From Scilla litardierei (taxonomy: Eukaryota; Streptophyta; Magnoliopsida; Asparagales; Asparagaceae): a DNA stretch of 64,000 nucleotides. Under the pieces are notes generated by a model. The model was not told where the DNA came from, did not search any database, and saw only the letters and a list, made by a program, of their open reading frames with translations. Both the position numbers and the translations under genes were made by a program. This document shows positions 22,026-33,900 of the stretch, in pieces; within the stretch, counting starts at the first letter, position 1, and each line of letters opens with the position of its first letter. Location: the NCBI GenBank assembly GCA_030789695.1, contig CM061142.1:570143281-570207280 (forward strand), given 5' to 3'.

Positions 22026-23474
22026 ATGGCTCCTAAACCTAAGGGAAAAGAGAAGATCGTTGCTTCTAAACAACCTAGGGCTCCTAAGAAACTCATTGCC
22101 AAGAGAAAGAAACCCTATAAAGCTCGAACCAAGCATGCTCGGTCTCCCGTGCGTTCGTCTTCGCCGGGTTGCTCACCTTCTACCTCTTCTAGCGATGCTC
22201 AGCCGTTGATTCATCGTCAGCGTAAGCCTGCTGGTGTTCACATCAGTGAGCCTGCTATTGAGATTCCTCATGTGTCTCCTTCTGTATCCAGTTCGTCTGA
22301 AGAGACTCATGCTGTACCCCCCTCTGATCCCCTGGTTCCCGTTTGCCGAGACGATCTTTTTCTGGCAAAGTTTCACTCTCTCCTTGGGATCAACCTACTT
22401 AGGGAGCGGTACATTGCTTTCCCCGCATTCACTGCTGAGAGACTCTCTGACATTCTGTCCGCTACTCACCTGGCCGATCTTTTTCGCTTCTCTCAGAGCG
22501 AGTCCCCCAGAGCCTACCCATTTCTGGTGAAGCTCTTCTATGTGAACGGCGTTCGCGGTGAGTATTCGACTACCGGCATCCTTAATACTGTCGTCCAGGG
22601 CACCCACATTCAGATCACTCCCTCTCTCTTAGGGACTATTCTTAGGATTCCTTCTGTCGGTTCCCTCCCCACTGATATCAGCTTTTCCGAGATTGACGAT
22701 CTTGACCAGTTTGTTCTCTGGGATATGTTTCGAGAGGTTCCTTTAGCTCTTGATTCGGGTGTCAGATCATCCATGTTCTCTGCACGGGGTTGGGCTGTTC
22801 ACCTAGTGGTGAAGTCCAACATTCTGCCGAGATATGGATCGTCCGACCAGCCGTCTCAGGATATACTAAAGTGTATGTATGCTATTTTCTCTGTCATGCC
22901 CGTGAACTGGGCCGGTGTCCTCCTTGACAGGATGGACAAGGTTGAGTTCACGTCCTCCTCGTCTCACATTCCCTTTGGTGGTCTTTTGACTCGTGTCTTC
23001 CATCACTTTGGTATTGACTTGACTCATTACGAGCCCATGCCTTTTGGCCCTCTCCTCGACGCTTCTGCGAAGTCGAAGTCCTATTCGGCTCTGCAGACTG
23101 CCTCGAAGAAGAGGAAGACTACTTCAGCTCCATCCTCATCCACTGTGCCTCCAGCTGATTTGTCTTCATCATCATCTGCTCCACCGTCTCAGGATACTCT
23201 TTTGTCGATGATCTCTGGTATTTACCGGCTGCTGTCTCTCTCTCTCTCTCCCCTCCATCAGGGAATTCTCTTCCCTGAGGATTTGAGACAGTATCTTCCT
23301 CAGCCTCATGTGCCTCCTCAGCCTTCTGGTGTCGTTGAGCCTCCTGGTGTTGCCTCTACACAGGACGCTGCTGCTGCTGCTTCTGTTGCTCCTTCTGACC
23401 CTTCTCCAGAGGACACTCCTGCTGCTTCAGAGCCTGCTTCCTCGTCCGCAGCCCCTGGAGACGCTCACCCTTAG
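22026..23474 (+). CDS. SirB extra gene 3' of pol (plant transposon-associated protein)
   Basis: An intact 482-codon gene between pol and the 3' LTR. ATG 22026 (TTTCCATGGC context, MAPKPKGKEK) was chosen over an upstream in-frame start because the preceding stretch is pyrimidine-rich. Residues 1-60 are highly basic (RKKPYK, KPKGKEK) and could be a nuclear or nucleic-acid-binding tail. A globular domain of about 260 residues follows, with a LPRYGSSDQP region and a block IPFGGLLTRVFHHFGID, which resembles a family often annotated in plants as putative plant transposon protein. The C-terminus is rich in Ser, Pro and Ala. No signal peptide or clear membrane segment is seen, unlike the env-like genes of some Sireviruses. 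Function unknown. Confidence 0.72.
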   Translation: MAPKPKGKEKIVASKQPRAPKKLIAKRKKPYKARTKHARSPVRSSSPGCSPSTSSSDAQPLIHRQRKPAGVHISEPAIEIPHVSPSVSSSSEETHAVPPSDPLVPVCRDDLFLAKFHSLLGINLLRERYIAFPAFTAERLSDILSATHLADLFRFSQSESPRAYPFLVKLFYVNGVRGEYSTTGILNTVVQGTHIQITPSLLGTILRIPSVGSLPTDISFSEIDDLDQFVLWDMFREVPLALDSGVRSSMFSARGWAVHLVVKSNILPRYGSSDQPSQDILKCMYAIFSVMPVNWAGVLLDRMDKVEFTSSSSHIPFGGLLTRVFHHFGIDLTHYEPMPFGPLLDASAKSKSYSALQTASKKRKTTSAPSSSTVPPADLSSSSSAPPSQDTLLSMISGIYRLLSLSLSPLHQGILFPEDLRQYLPQPHVPPQPSGVVEPPGVASTQDAAAAASVAPSDPSPEDTPAASEPASSSAAPGDAHP

Positions 23475-24363
23475 ATCGATGATTTTGAGAGATGTTATTT
23501 TTGAGTGATGATATATGTTTTGTCTGTGTATGATGGATGATGCTGTATGCGACACTTTTATATATGTATGATGATATACTCTTTGATGTCGTCAGGATGA
23601 TGTTTTTTTTGTCGCCCATGATGTACATTTTTTTTGGGGATGGCCATGTTGATGACCATCTGTTGATGTACTCAGCTTCTTTATATCTATATATATGATG
23701 TTGCATCCCTCTCTTGTATCACACTATGCTATATTGTTTAACTTCTGTGTGATGTATGATATATTGTCTCTATGTATGCTTCACTCTTCTTGATGTGCTT
23801 TTGAGACAATACACGAATTTGATATTAGTTAATTCATGCTCTTTCGTTGATGTGATGAATTTGTGAAAATTATTTTCATTTCGAATATCTAAAATGTTGA
23901 TATTGGATTTCAATTCCATTACTCACATGTGTATATGATGAGATTTTATGAGTTTTTGATTCGATATATCTTTATACTCCTTGATTGTTGTTAGTTCGTA
24001 TTTTAGCACTATTATTGTTGTTGTTATTTGCTCCCACCTTTTTGGATAATGCCATAGGGGGGAGAGAAATAAACATACAAGATTCATAATGGATGTGCTA
24101 AGTATGTTCTAACGCTTGAATCTAAGATTTTCGTTGCCTTAGATTCAGGGGGAGTAAGATTACAATGAATAGGGATTTTATTTCCTAGATTTCTTGAATT
24201 AAACTCATTCATATCTCACTCATTTGCTTCAATTGTTATGTAGATGCTCTAATATTTGTTGGCTAACTTGATTGGCATCTATGTAGGGGGAGTAAGTTTT
24301 CATTGCGCACAACTATTTATCTTTTTGTTTTTGTTTGTTTGTCGTCATCAAAAAGGGGGAGAA
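23475..24363 (+). other. SirB 3' untranslated region with polypurine tracts
   Basis: Noncoding and AT-rich with TATATATGATG repeats. Polypurine tracts lie at about 24147-24156 (CAGGGGGAGT), 24286-24294 (AGGGGGAGT) and next to the LTR at 24350-24363 (CAAAAAGGGGGAGAA). The last should prime plus-strand synthesis. Confidence 0.75.
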
Positions 24364-26185
24364 TGTTGAGTATTGGACTTCTCCCTACTTGGTGTTAATG
24401 ATGAGCAAACATAAATACTTGTGACTAATCCCCTATTTTGCAGTTAATCCATTGCCTAAGCTTACTTTGAAGATCAACTAGCAATGGATGACTCACAAAC
24501 GTGATTGAAGGCAAATGATATGAATTGGATGATCGTAGATTGATGATTGAAGCTCTGTAAAGACTTCAAGCTCATACGATGGAAAGAAGAGATTATTCGT
24601 CAATGTAATTTTTCTTTTATCTCTTCTAGTATGTAGCTTAGAAGTAGAATTATGATGGAGCACTCACACACATCTACTTTCGGTTATAGGACTTCTCTAG
24701 ACCTTTGTCCTTTGATCTCAATTCAATTCTCTTTTGTTTGTGCTAGGATTGTTCATAACAGCCGACTGCTTAACAGTTTACAGTCGCCTGTCTCAAAAAC
24801 AGTCGACTGTGTTTTGTTCTACAGTCGCCTGTTATGCATAGACTATTACAATGCAGTTTTTGGGTCCTCTCTGATTATCTCGCACAGGCTACTGTTGAAC
24901 GTTTATCAGGTGCCTGTCTTAGCGACAGTCGACTGTGAATGGTTCATCAGTCGCCTGTCTCTCCTTGCCCAAACTCTGTTTGATCCGATTTCTACGGCCA
25001 GTCGACTTATGCTATATATACAGTTGACGGTCTATTAGATCAGTCGACTGTCTATGCTGCAACAGTCGCCTGTCTGTAAGTCTATTCTTTGACTCAGCTC
25101 TCTGGAAATTTCTCCTGTCTGTGACAGTCGTCTGTTTAAGGATATACAGTCGCCTGTTCTGATTGACAGTCGACTGTGTTCCTTGCATCAGTCGTCTGTC
25201 CTGTATCTTGTGAGATTTCCAGTATTTTATCTAACTTACTCTTCTCTCGGCCAGTCGCCTGTCGAAGAATGTACAGTCGCCTGTTGGATTTACAGATGAC
25301 TGTCTTGGCTTCATCAGTCGACTGTCCACGTGGTAAGTTACAGTTATGAATTCTCACCTACCCTTGCTGACTGTGCAACATGCGACTGTGGTTTGTTCAA
25401 CAGTCGACTGCCGTAAGTTCAGATTATATCAGTTGAGATTTTTCTCACAGATTTCGATTGGGTTTTTGCCTAAACTGTTTTGTGGATTTGAGAAAGCTAT
25501 AAATAGAGCTTCTACTGTTTCATTGGAAGGTTACTCATTCATTGCAAAATCCTTCAAGCTTTCATTTCCAAAGATCAAAGCTTTCAAATCCAAAGCCCTA
25601 AGTATTTCCAAATCTTGTTCTCTTGCTCTCCAACCTAGAACCAAAGATTGATCTTCTAGGCATTTGGTGCAGTCAAGAGAAAGGGCTTTTCTCCTCTCTT
25701 CCAAGAGAGTTCTTCAACACACATCACACTTCTCCTTCAAGTTCTACTTCAAGGCATAGGTGATTGTAAGTGTTGCTTTCAGATTTCATAACTTCGTTAT
25801 TTGAATTGTGCTCTCGGTTGTGAGAGTGGTTTTTGCTTGCTCCCTGGTTGTGGGAGTCAAGGACATCGATTGTATTCGATTGCACTTGTAGGGTTGCTAC
25901 AAGTGGGTTTTAAGGAAACCTCAAGTTAGGGTTCTAACTTGAGTATCCGGTGGTATCCGAGTGGTAGGGACGTAGGATTACCAGGAACAAGTCGGGAGTT
26001 GACTTGGGTAATCCGAACCCTTGAAACATAACTACGTTTGCGTGTATTTCTCGTTGGGTTGTTGTTTCTATTCTGCACTATTTGTTGGATTGCATTTTAT
26101 TTGGCGTAAATTCCTTTTAAATTTGCATAAACACTATTTAACCCCCCCCCCTTCTAGTGTTTTCCCCATAGACAGGGTCCTTACA
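24364..26185 (+). repeat. SirB 3' LTR
   Basis: 1822 bp, nearly identical to 13727-15544, including the palindrome cluster (about 24755-25413) and the TATA box (25498-25507). One difference is a longer C-run at 26142-26150. CCCAT follows at 26186. Confidence 0.94.
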
Positions 26186-26190
26186 CCCAT

Positions 26191-26585
26191 TGGTGATGAC
26201 GTGGCTCGGGCTGCTGAGAGGTTCGTTGTCCCCCCGCTGGTCCTTAGGTCGCCGTCCATGGCCCCCCTTCTTGGTGGCTAAGGAGATCCGAGAAAAGTAT
26301 CTGTGTCACCTGTATGACGTCAGGATCCCTTTCGGCGACGAACGTATTTGCTTCCCGCGAAATAACGAGGTCGACGTATATGTCGAGATGTTCCGCCTGG
26401 GACTCCGTTTCCCCCTTCATCCTATTATCATCCTAGTTATGGAATCTTTGATGGTGGCCCTGTGCCAGTTGACGCCGTACTCCATCGCGGTGCTGATCAG
26501 GTTCATCGTGATTTGTCGCATCCATGGCTTGGAGCCATCTCTTCCCCTTCTTTTTCATTATTACCGGGTCCACACGGTCGGCTAG
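26191..26585 (+). pseudogene. TatB antisense gene, conserved domain part
   Basis: This continues the frame from 13726: GDDVARAAERFVVPPLVLRSPS, then a frameshift in a C-run near 26262 moves the reading to AKEIREKYLCHLYDV. The following blocks (VDVYVEMFRLGLRFPLHP, LCQLTPYSIAVLIRF, GLEPSLPLLFHYYR) match the plant family annotated as putative gypsy-type transposon protein, typically CFPR...MFR.GLRFPLHP...QL.PN. The gene lies antisense to TatB gag, as in other Tat elements. After about 26585 the frame stops, probably at an intron. The frameshift and SirB insertion show the gene is dead here. Confidence 0.75.
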
Positions 26586-26929
26586 GGATCGTGGCAGCAC
26601 CTCCGAGCTTGTGCGGGGAGGGAGTGTCTACTCGGTCTGCCCTGCTGGGTGGGGGACTGGAGCTCAAGCTATGTTTTTGTTATCTTCCCCCAGGATGCAG
26701 TGATCTTGACAGGTTGGGGAGGGTCATGCCAATATAACTCGGTGTTAACCCTCTCCGAGGCCGATTAAGCTGCCGTCCGTCTTCTGTTATCTCTTCCTCT
26801 TGAGGAGAGGTCGATCTGGCCTCTGCTGGACGACATGCTCCTTAAGAACGTCTTGTGGTCTCTCGGTAGGTCGCTCCTCTTCCTTCTGCTTTCCCTCTTG
26901 CTTACCTTGATCTTCTTTCCTTTTGCAGA

Positions 26930-28209
26930 GATGGCAGGTCATCAGTTTACCCGCAACGTCGACGAGCTCATTCTGCTGGGGTCCGGCCGGAGCCGAGGGA
27001 ACCCTTCTGGTCAGGCGCCCCGTCGTATCGTTGACGAAGAGGTGTGCCAGGCCGAGCCCGCCGTGGGAAGGGTGGAGGCCACGTCTCCCCCTTTGGTTGA
27101 GATGGACCTCGCGACAGGAGAGGTCACGGGGACTGAACTTCCCCACGCCGTCCGGGCGGAGGGAGGCGATGAGGGCTCCAGGCCGGCTCCCCGAGAGCCT
27201 GCGAGTGGCCGTGGCGTGGGTCGTAAGCGTTCCCCCTACATCTGCTAGACCCAGTGAGAGGAAGCAGAGGAAGAACGACGAAGGATCTCGCACCCCGGTT
27301 GCCCCCGAGGTGCCGATGGTTTCTGGCGAAACCCTTTCGTTAACCTTGGCGGCCACTCCCGTTGCCCCGGCCGCTCCCATTGCCTCAGCCGCTCCTTCCG
27401 GTGTGGGAGCTGGCAGCACCCTGGCGAGCATCTTGGCGAGCCCCGAGGTAGCCCCTGGGGACTCAGTATTCGTCGACCTGGCCCTGGCCAACCAGTTGGC
27501 GGCTGACTCCGTCCTCCCGAGGGATCGCTCCCTCCTGGAGAGGGCTCCCACCGACAAGTTGTCAGACTCCTTAGTCTGGCAGCTTCAACAGGTTCGGTAT
27601 TCTGTCGAGCGCTACCGATCGCCCTATCGCTTGATCCTTCTTAGCATAACCCCATTCTTTTTACAGGCCACCGTGATGGCCGTCGAGGCGCAGTGTCGGG
27701 CGGCGCGGTTGAGAGACCTCGAGGAGTCCTCGGCCCGAGAGCATTCGAGGGCTGGGCAGGCCAAGGTAACTGTTCAAGAGGCTCGCATGGAGGCCCAGCA
27801 GCTCCTTCGTCGGGTGGATGAGCTCGAGTCTCAGGTGCTGGACCTCCAGGGGGACCTAGCTGATGCCCTGCGGTCGGGCCATGAGGCAAAAGAAGAGTTC
27901 CACCAGGAGAGGGGCGATCTCTGGGGTGAGCTAGCCGTGCTGCATCAGAAGGTATGATTCGCCGAAGAGGTGGAGAGGGGCGTCGACGGGGTCTTGAGGC
28001 CTAGGATCGCAGAGGTCCTGAGGGAGGCCTTTGGATCCTATGAGTACCTCCTGGCCCCTCGGATAGTCGACGTTGTCCGGGATTCTTTCCGACGGTTCGC
28101 GAATCGTGCCCAGCAGCCGCTCCCTGTCCCGACAGGTCTCGCCGACCCCCTTCGCTCCGAGCAGGGCGAGGTTCCGGAGGATGCTTCCTCCCATGCCCCA
28201 GGACCCTGA
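26930..28209 (+). pseudogene. TatB antisense gene, 3' exons (coiled-coil part)
   Basis: Begins after a good 3' splice site (TTCCTTTTGCAG ending about 26929) with AGATGGCAGGTC (MAGHQFTRN). A low-complexity Ala/Pro/Gly region is followed, with a frame change near 27245-27290, by VPMVSGETLSLTLAATP. A 75-bp intron probably spans 27592-27666 (CAACAG/GTTCGG to TTTTTACAG). The next exon encodes a long charged helix (ARLRDLEESS, RRVDELESQVLDLQGDL) likely to form a coiled coil. An in-frame TGA at 27955-27957 precedes further sequence (EEVERGVDGVLRPRIAEVL) to the stop at 28209. This exon layout fits the downstream half of Tat antisense genes. Confidence 0.6.
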
Positions 28210-28454
28210 GCGGCCCTTGTATCTTGTTCCCTCCCCTTCCCTTCTGGTTGTTTCTTGGGTGACAAATTTTGTTGTCAACAATAGTGCCAGGTGGAATGTT
28301 GTCGGGTGATCCTGATTGAAAAAGTTTTGGTATGATGATTCTTCTGTACAGATGAATTTGCGCAGCTTCTTTGTTGCTGGGGTTTCCAGCCTTGCAGGGA
28401 CCTTCGGTCTTTTCGATCCCTTATCGCGTTTTGAACTAGTGGTGTATTCCATAT

Positions 28455-29345
28455 TTTGACAGTGTCCTTTCATTGCCTGTTGTGAGGTCGAAGGGGGTTG
28501 CCTCTTGGCCTATAACCAGCCGATGCCCCGTCTGTCGGGGGAGTTGCCCTCGGTTTTACGAGCGGGCGGTTCGTTTGGTCGGCGAGGGGAGCTATCCCCC
28601 GGCTTATGACCGACCAAAGTCCCCGTTTACTGGGGGAATTGCCCCAGCCTTATGAGCGTGCGGATCGATCGGTCGGCGAGCTTGGCTATCCCTCGGTTTA
28701 TGACCGACCGACGTCCCCGTTTGCTGGGGGAGTTGCCCCCAGCCTTACGAGCGTGCGGATCGCTCTGTCGGCGAGGGAGACTATCCCTCGGCTTATAACC
28801 GACCGACGTCCCCATTTGCTGGGGGAGTTGCCCCCAGCCTTACGAGCGGGCGGATCGATCGGTCGGTGAGGGAGTCTATCCCTCGGCTTATGACTGACCG
28901 ACGTCTCTGTCTGCTGGGGGAGTTGCCCCAGCCTTACGAGCGGGCGGATTGCTCGGTCGGTGAGGGATGCTATCCCTCGACTTATGACCGACCGACGTCC
29001 CCGTCTGCTGGGGGGTTGCCCCCAGCCTTATAAGCGGGCAGATCGCTCGGTCGGCGAGGGAGGCTATCCCTCGGCTTATGACCGACCGACGTCCCCGTCA
29101 GCTGGGGGAGTTGCCCCCAGCCTTACGAATGGGTTTGGGGGATCGGCCTGCTGGAGGAGTTGCCCCTAGCCTTACGGCCGATCGGTTCGATGGGCCTGCG
29201 GGGAGTTGCTCCCCAGCTTAGGGCCGACCGTAGAACCCGTCTGCTAGGGGAGCGGCCCCTAGGCTCCCGAACGCGTTTTGGGAGATCGGCCTGCTGGGGG
29301 AGTTGCCCTAGCTTTACGGCCGATCGGTTTGGTGGCCTTCCCGCT
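28455..29345. repeat. Minisatellite of about 95 bp in TatB
   Basis: Tandem units containing TGACCGACCGACGTCCCCGT and a GCTGGGGGAGTTGCCCC stretch. Unit anchors lie at 28607, 28701, 28796, 28891, 28985 and 29079 (spacing 94-95 bp), with degenerate, rearranged copies to about 29345. It lies between the antisense gene and gag. Tat/Ogre elements are known for hypervariable tandem repeats near their 3' end. Confidence 0.88.
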
Positions 29346-29385
29346 TGGAAAATAGCTTCCAGCCTCCAACCTGTTGAGCGGAGAC

Positions 29386-29912
29386 TGAAGGATCCTGTCA
29401 AAAGGACGATGTAGGATCGAATGAGAGGAGAGACTTACGTTAGCGTACGCTGCGCTGTAGTCTCTGAACTTTGCCCTCGGATTTGCCACAACGGTCGGTA
29501 CTTCGTCACAGAGGATCGAAGCAGCGTTTTCACCGTCTAAATCTCACTTTAGGAGAAGAACTTGATGGAAGGGAGAAGAGGAAAAAGATTGCCTTATGCA
29601 AACTTATGGCATGAATGATTAGCCTTAAATGCCTTACCCTTGGGTCCTATTTATAGGCTTTAGGGGTAGTTATTGTAGGAAATAATTACATATAAGCTTA
29701 TTAGCTTATATTAACACCCTTGCTTATCCTCTTCTTCATGCACTTATCAAGTGCCTTTATGCACTTATAATGTGACTTTTTCCGCTTATCGAGTGGTCCT
29801 TTTCACACATGAAAAGGTTCCCTTCGCACATGCTTTCATGCACGCGACATCTGAGGTCCGTAGACCCTCATACATCCCCTCATGGGTGTATACATGTCGT
29901 CCATATCCAACA
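29386..29912 (-). repeat. CopC 3' LTR (left copy)
   Basis: 527 bp, direct repeat of 36444-36970. It carries CTATAAATAG on the minus strand at 29647-29656. The adjacent polypurine tract reads GAGTGGGAGA on the minus strand (29913-29922). Confidence 0.94.
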
Positions 29913-30941
29913 TCTCCCACTCACACTTGAGGGGATTGTAAGGAAATAGTTCTTCTGTTTATCATACAGAGAAATAGACCGTGTGACCGTCATGCACAGA
30001 GAGTCTGCTGTTGTGCACTTGTTAGAGATACACAACACTCCTTGAGGTGCAAAGTTTGAGTAGATCAACGCAAGCTTTACCCTAGATTATTTCCTCACAT
30101 TTCTTATACTTTATATTCAACAATTGAATCCCATCTGGATTACAATTGGCTGGCCAGCTTTGAATCTCTAAAGTTCAAATGTGAATATGAAATTAATCTT
30201 TCCTCTTCTTGCGATCCTTTCGATCTTGACTTGACTCGCTTTTCTAACATGCCCCGCCGGACCGAATTGACCATAGTCCATAAGCAACATGCTAAGATAG
30301 CGATCACCCAGTCAAATCTAAAGGAACCAATTAGAGTCCATAAGGGTAAGAAGTTGAAGACCCATGTGGTCTTTGGGTCTCACATAATAGTAAACACAAT
30401 TACTATTCTAACCCAATGGTCAAATGCATACGTAGTATGAATACGTATTACAACATCACTCCTTTCCCAGGGAGCGTATGTCTTAATAATGTTGTAAGGA
30501 TGATGATCAGACACCACAATGTCTGTCTTTGAGTCCCTTTTACTACTCAGTAATTTCCTGGACCCACATCCCGCATAAGACAGATAAGATTTAAAAAATC
30601 TTCTTAGATCTTTTGTAAGCATCCATATGATACAGATCTTTCATACGACCATTTTGTTTAAGTCATAACTCTAAATCATCCGTCTGACGATTTTGACTTT
30701 TAAACATGTCTCATCTTTATCTTATCAGTCTGATAGAATAAAGGCGGTTGCTCATGTGAGAGAGCCAACCTCAATCTGTCCGACACAATCTGTCCGACAC
30801 ACTAGAAAAAATATATATATCTGAGATTAAAAGAAATGTACACAAACATTTTCAAGAAACTCATATGCAATGTTAAAAAAAGAACTTATTCTTTTATTAA
30901 ATTTGATCTTTCATAGACATGGGAATATACATTGATACAAC

Positions 30942-33900
30942 TCAGCTCTTACGCAATCCTTGAGATGATGAGTGTTTGTAAAACACATCTCTGGGGATCG
31001 CCTTCGTAAGCGGATCCGCTATCATCTCATGCGTAGATATGTATCTAATGTCTACCTTCTTGTTCTTATCATAGTCTTTTGTAAATTTGCAGCGGATATC
31101 AATGTGTTTGGTCTTACAATGGAATTTTGGATCTTTGACATAGGATATAGATGCTTGACTGTCACTGTATATTGGTACAGCACCTGAGTCACTTGCATCA
31201 ATTAGCTTGTCTAAGAACTTCCTAAGCCAAACATCTTCTTGGACCGCGATGCTAAATGCTATAAATTCGGCTTCCATAGTTGAAAGTGCGATGCAGGATT
31301 GCTTTTTGCTACTCCAAGATATTACACCATATCCGAGTAGAAAAACATGTCCTGAGGTCGATCGTCGCTCATCGAGATCACCCGCCCAATCAGCATCAGT
31401 GTAGCCTTCGAGCCTCAAGGAATTTCCTTGATAGCATAAAGCATAGTCCGCAGTCCCTTTAAGATACCGCATTATCCTCTTAACCGCTTTCCAGTGTGCT
31501 TGCCCTGGATTGGATTGGTAACGACTTACCATTTCAACGGTAAAATAGATGTCCGGTCTTGTACACATCATAGCGTACATAAGACTACCAACTGCACTGG
31601 AATATGGAACCTTTTCCATAATTTCCTTTTCCTTTTGGTTCTTTGGACACATTTTCAGACATAAATTATCGCATTTGCTTATAGGAGTATCAATGGACTT
31701 ACAGTCCTGCATATTAAAACGTTCTAGAACCTTCTTTATATAAGTCTCTTGTGAAAGAGAAAGAAGTTTCTTCGAACGATTCCTTGAAATCTTAACTCCA
31801 AGGATATATGCGGCTTCTTCCATGTCTTTCATCTCAAATACTGATGAAAGCCAAGACTTGATATCCATCACAAAGCCCTTGTCATTTCCTGCTATTAAAA
31901 TGTCATCTACATATAGAGACATAATAACATACTTGCTTTTGATCCTCTTGATATATACACAGTTATCTTCATCAAGCATGGTAAAACCATTTGATAAGAC
32001 AACTTCTTGAAATCGTATATACCATTGCCTCGAGGATTGTTTAAGACCATATATGGACTTACGAAGTTTACAAACCTTATGTTTGTTTCCTTCTTTTACA
32101 AACCCTGTTGGTTGTTCCATATAGATCTCCTCGTCCAATTCTCCATTGAGAAAGGCGGTCTTTATATCCATTTGATGTAATTCGAGGTCTAAGCAAGCTA
32201 CCAAAGCCAGAATCAAGCGAATCGAGGTAAAATGAACAACAGGTGAGAGGGTCTCTTCATAGTCTATCCCTTCCTGTTGCGTAAAACCTTTCGCGACAAG
32301 GCGAGATTTATATCTGTCTATAGAACCATAAGCCTTATGCTTGATCTTAAGAACCCATTTGTTCTCAATAGCTCTACGTCCTCTGGGTAAGTTAACCAAG
32401 TCCCAGACTCGGTTAATTTTCATGTATTCTAATTCCTCCTTCATCGCTTCCATCCATTTGTCTTTTGCAGGGCATGATACGACCTGTTTGAAAGTAGCAA
32501 GCTCGTCATCTTCTTGTAGTAAAGTCATAAAGGTTTGTGGGAATTCATCCTCAAATCTTAGAGGAGCTAACCTTGTATGACTACTACGTCGCATTTGAGA
32601 TTCTTCAAGTCCTTGTTGACTCGAAGTTGGATCAAATCTAATATTACTCCCACTTGGAATGTGATTAGAATTGCTCCCACTTGGATCATTATTCCTATAT
32701 GGAATAGGATTCACATCATTCGTGTCATCCATTGGTGAAGGTTGAAACGTATTTTCTTCTTCACCAAGAATTCTCCCACTCGAATGAGGTAATCCTTCTT
32801 GATCATAAATCTCAAATAGAGATAAGTCCTGACTTATCTCGCCCTGTCTTGGAAACTCATTTTCCAAGAAAGTAACATCCCTCGATTCAAATTCAATCAG
32901 TCCTCCATTGTCTTCCTGACCAATGAAAACATAACCTTTGGAGTTTTCTGCATATCGTATAAAGATACATTTCCTCCCCCTTGGCCCAAGTTTGCCATAC
33001 TTATGGGAGGAAATATGTGCGTAGGATGCACACCCCCAAGGTTTTAAAATGCTTAAGTCAGGAGACCTTTGGTTCCACAACTCATAAGGAGTGGAGCTAA
33101 CTGATTTCGAGGGTACGTGGTTCAAGATGAAAGCAGCCGTCAATAATGCATCACCCCAAAAGGTGATTGGCAAGTTAGCTTGCGCCATCATTGAACGGAC
33201 CATTTCCATTAAAGTCCTATTTCTCCTTTCAGCAACACCATTTTGTTGTGGAGTATAAGGCATAGTTATTTGATGAACTATGCCCTTATCATCACAAAGT
33301 TCCTTAAAACTTGTTGATTGATATTCACCGCCTCTATCGGTTCGCAAGACCTTAATCTTGCGATCTAATTGATTTTCCACTAAACTCATATAGTTTCTAA
33401 AGCAGGTTAATGCTTCACTTTTATGGGATATCAAATAGATATGTCCGAATCGGGTGAAGTCATCAATAAAAGTGATGAAGTAGGACTTCCCGCGTCTTGT
33501 CTTGACATTCATCAGACCACATATGTCCAAATGGATGAGCTGTAATGGAACTTTGGCTCTTGTGCCGGTTCCAAACGGCTTGCGACAAGATTTTCCTACA
33601 AGGCAATGTTCGCAAGTCGACATTTCGACATTTGAAACATTGGATAGAAGGCCACGTTTGGCAAGTCTATCCATACGTGTTGGTCCAATGTGACCAAGCC
33701 TTGCGTGCCAACAAATTACATCGGATTCACAAACCGAGGAATTTGTAACAAGGAAATTTTCATTAAAATTAGAGTAATCATACATAGTATTTAATACAAT
33801 GAATCCCTTAAAAACATACCCAGAACCAATTAAAGAATTATTACAAGATAGGTCCACATTACAATTATGAAAGAACCAACTATAACCAAGACCCATTAAT

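Larger units (their letters stand above)
13727..26185 (+). mobile_element. SirB: full-length Sirevirus (Ty1/copia) with gag, pol and an extra 3' gene
   Basis: Flanked by CCCAT (13722-13726 and 26186-26190), with LTRs 13727-15544 and 24364-26185. Plus-strand order: 5' LTR, PBS, gag (15573-17909), pol (17964-21059: protease, integrase, reverse transcriptase, RNase H), palindrome cluster, extra gene (22026-23474), untranslated region, polypurine tract (24350-24363), 3' [13 protein letters not shown] in the reverse transcriptase and the gene layout indicate the Sirevirus lineage. Two stops in gag probably block mobility. It split the TatB antisense gene. Confidence 0.95.

Noticed and set aside
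28473..29414. Repeated peptide YDRPTSP...GGVAPSL on the plus strand, like a repeat protein
   Set aside because: Translation of the 95-bp minisatellite; the unit length is not a multiple of three, so the frame is not kept across units.
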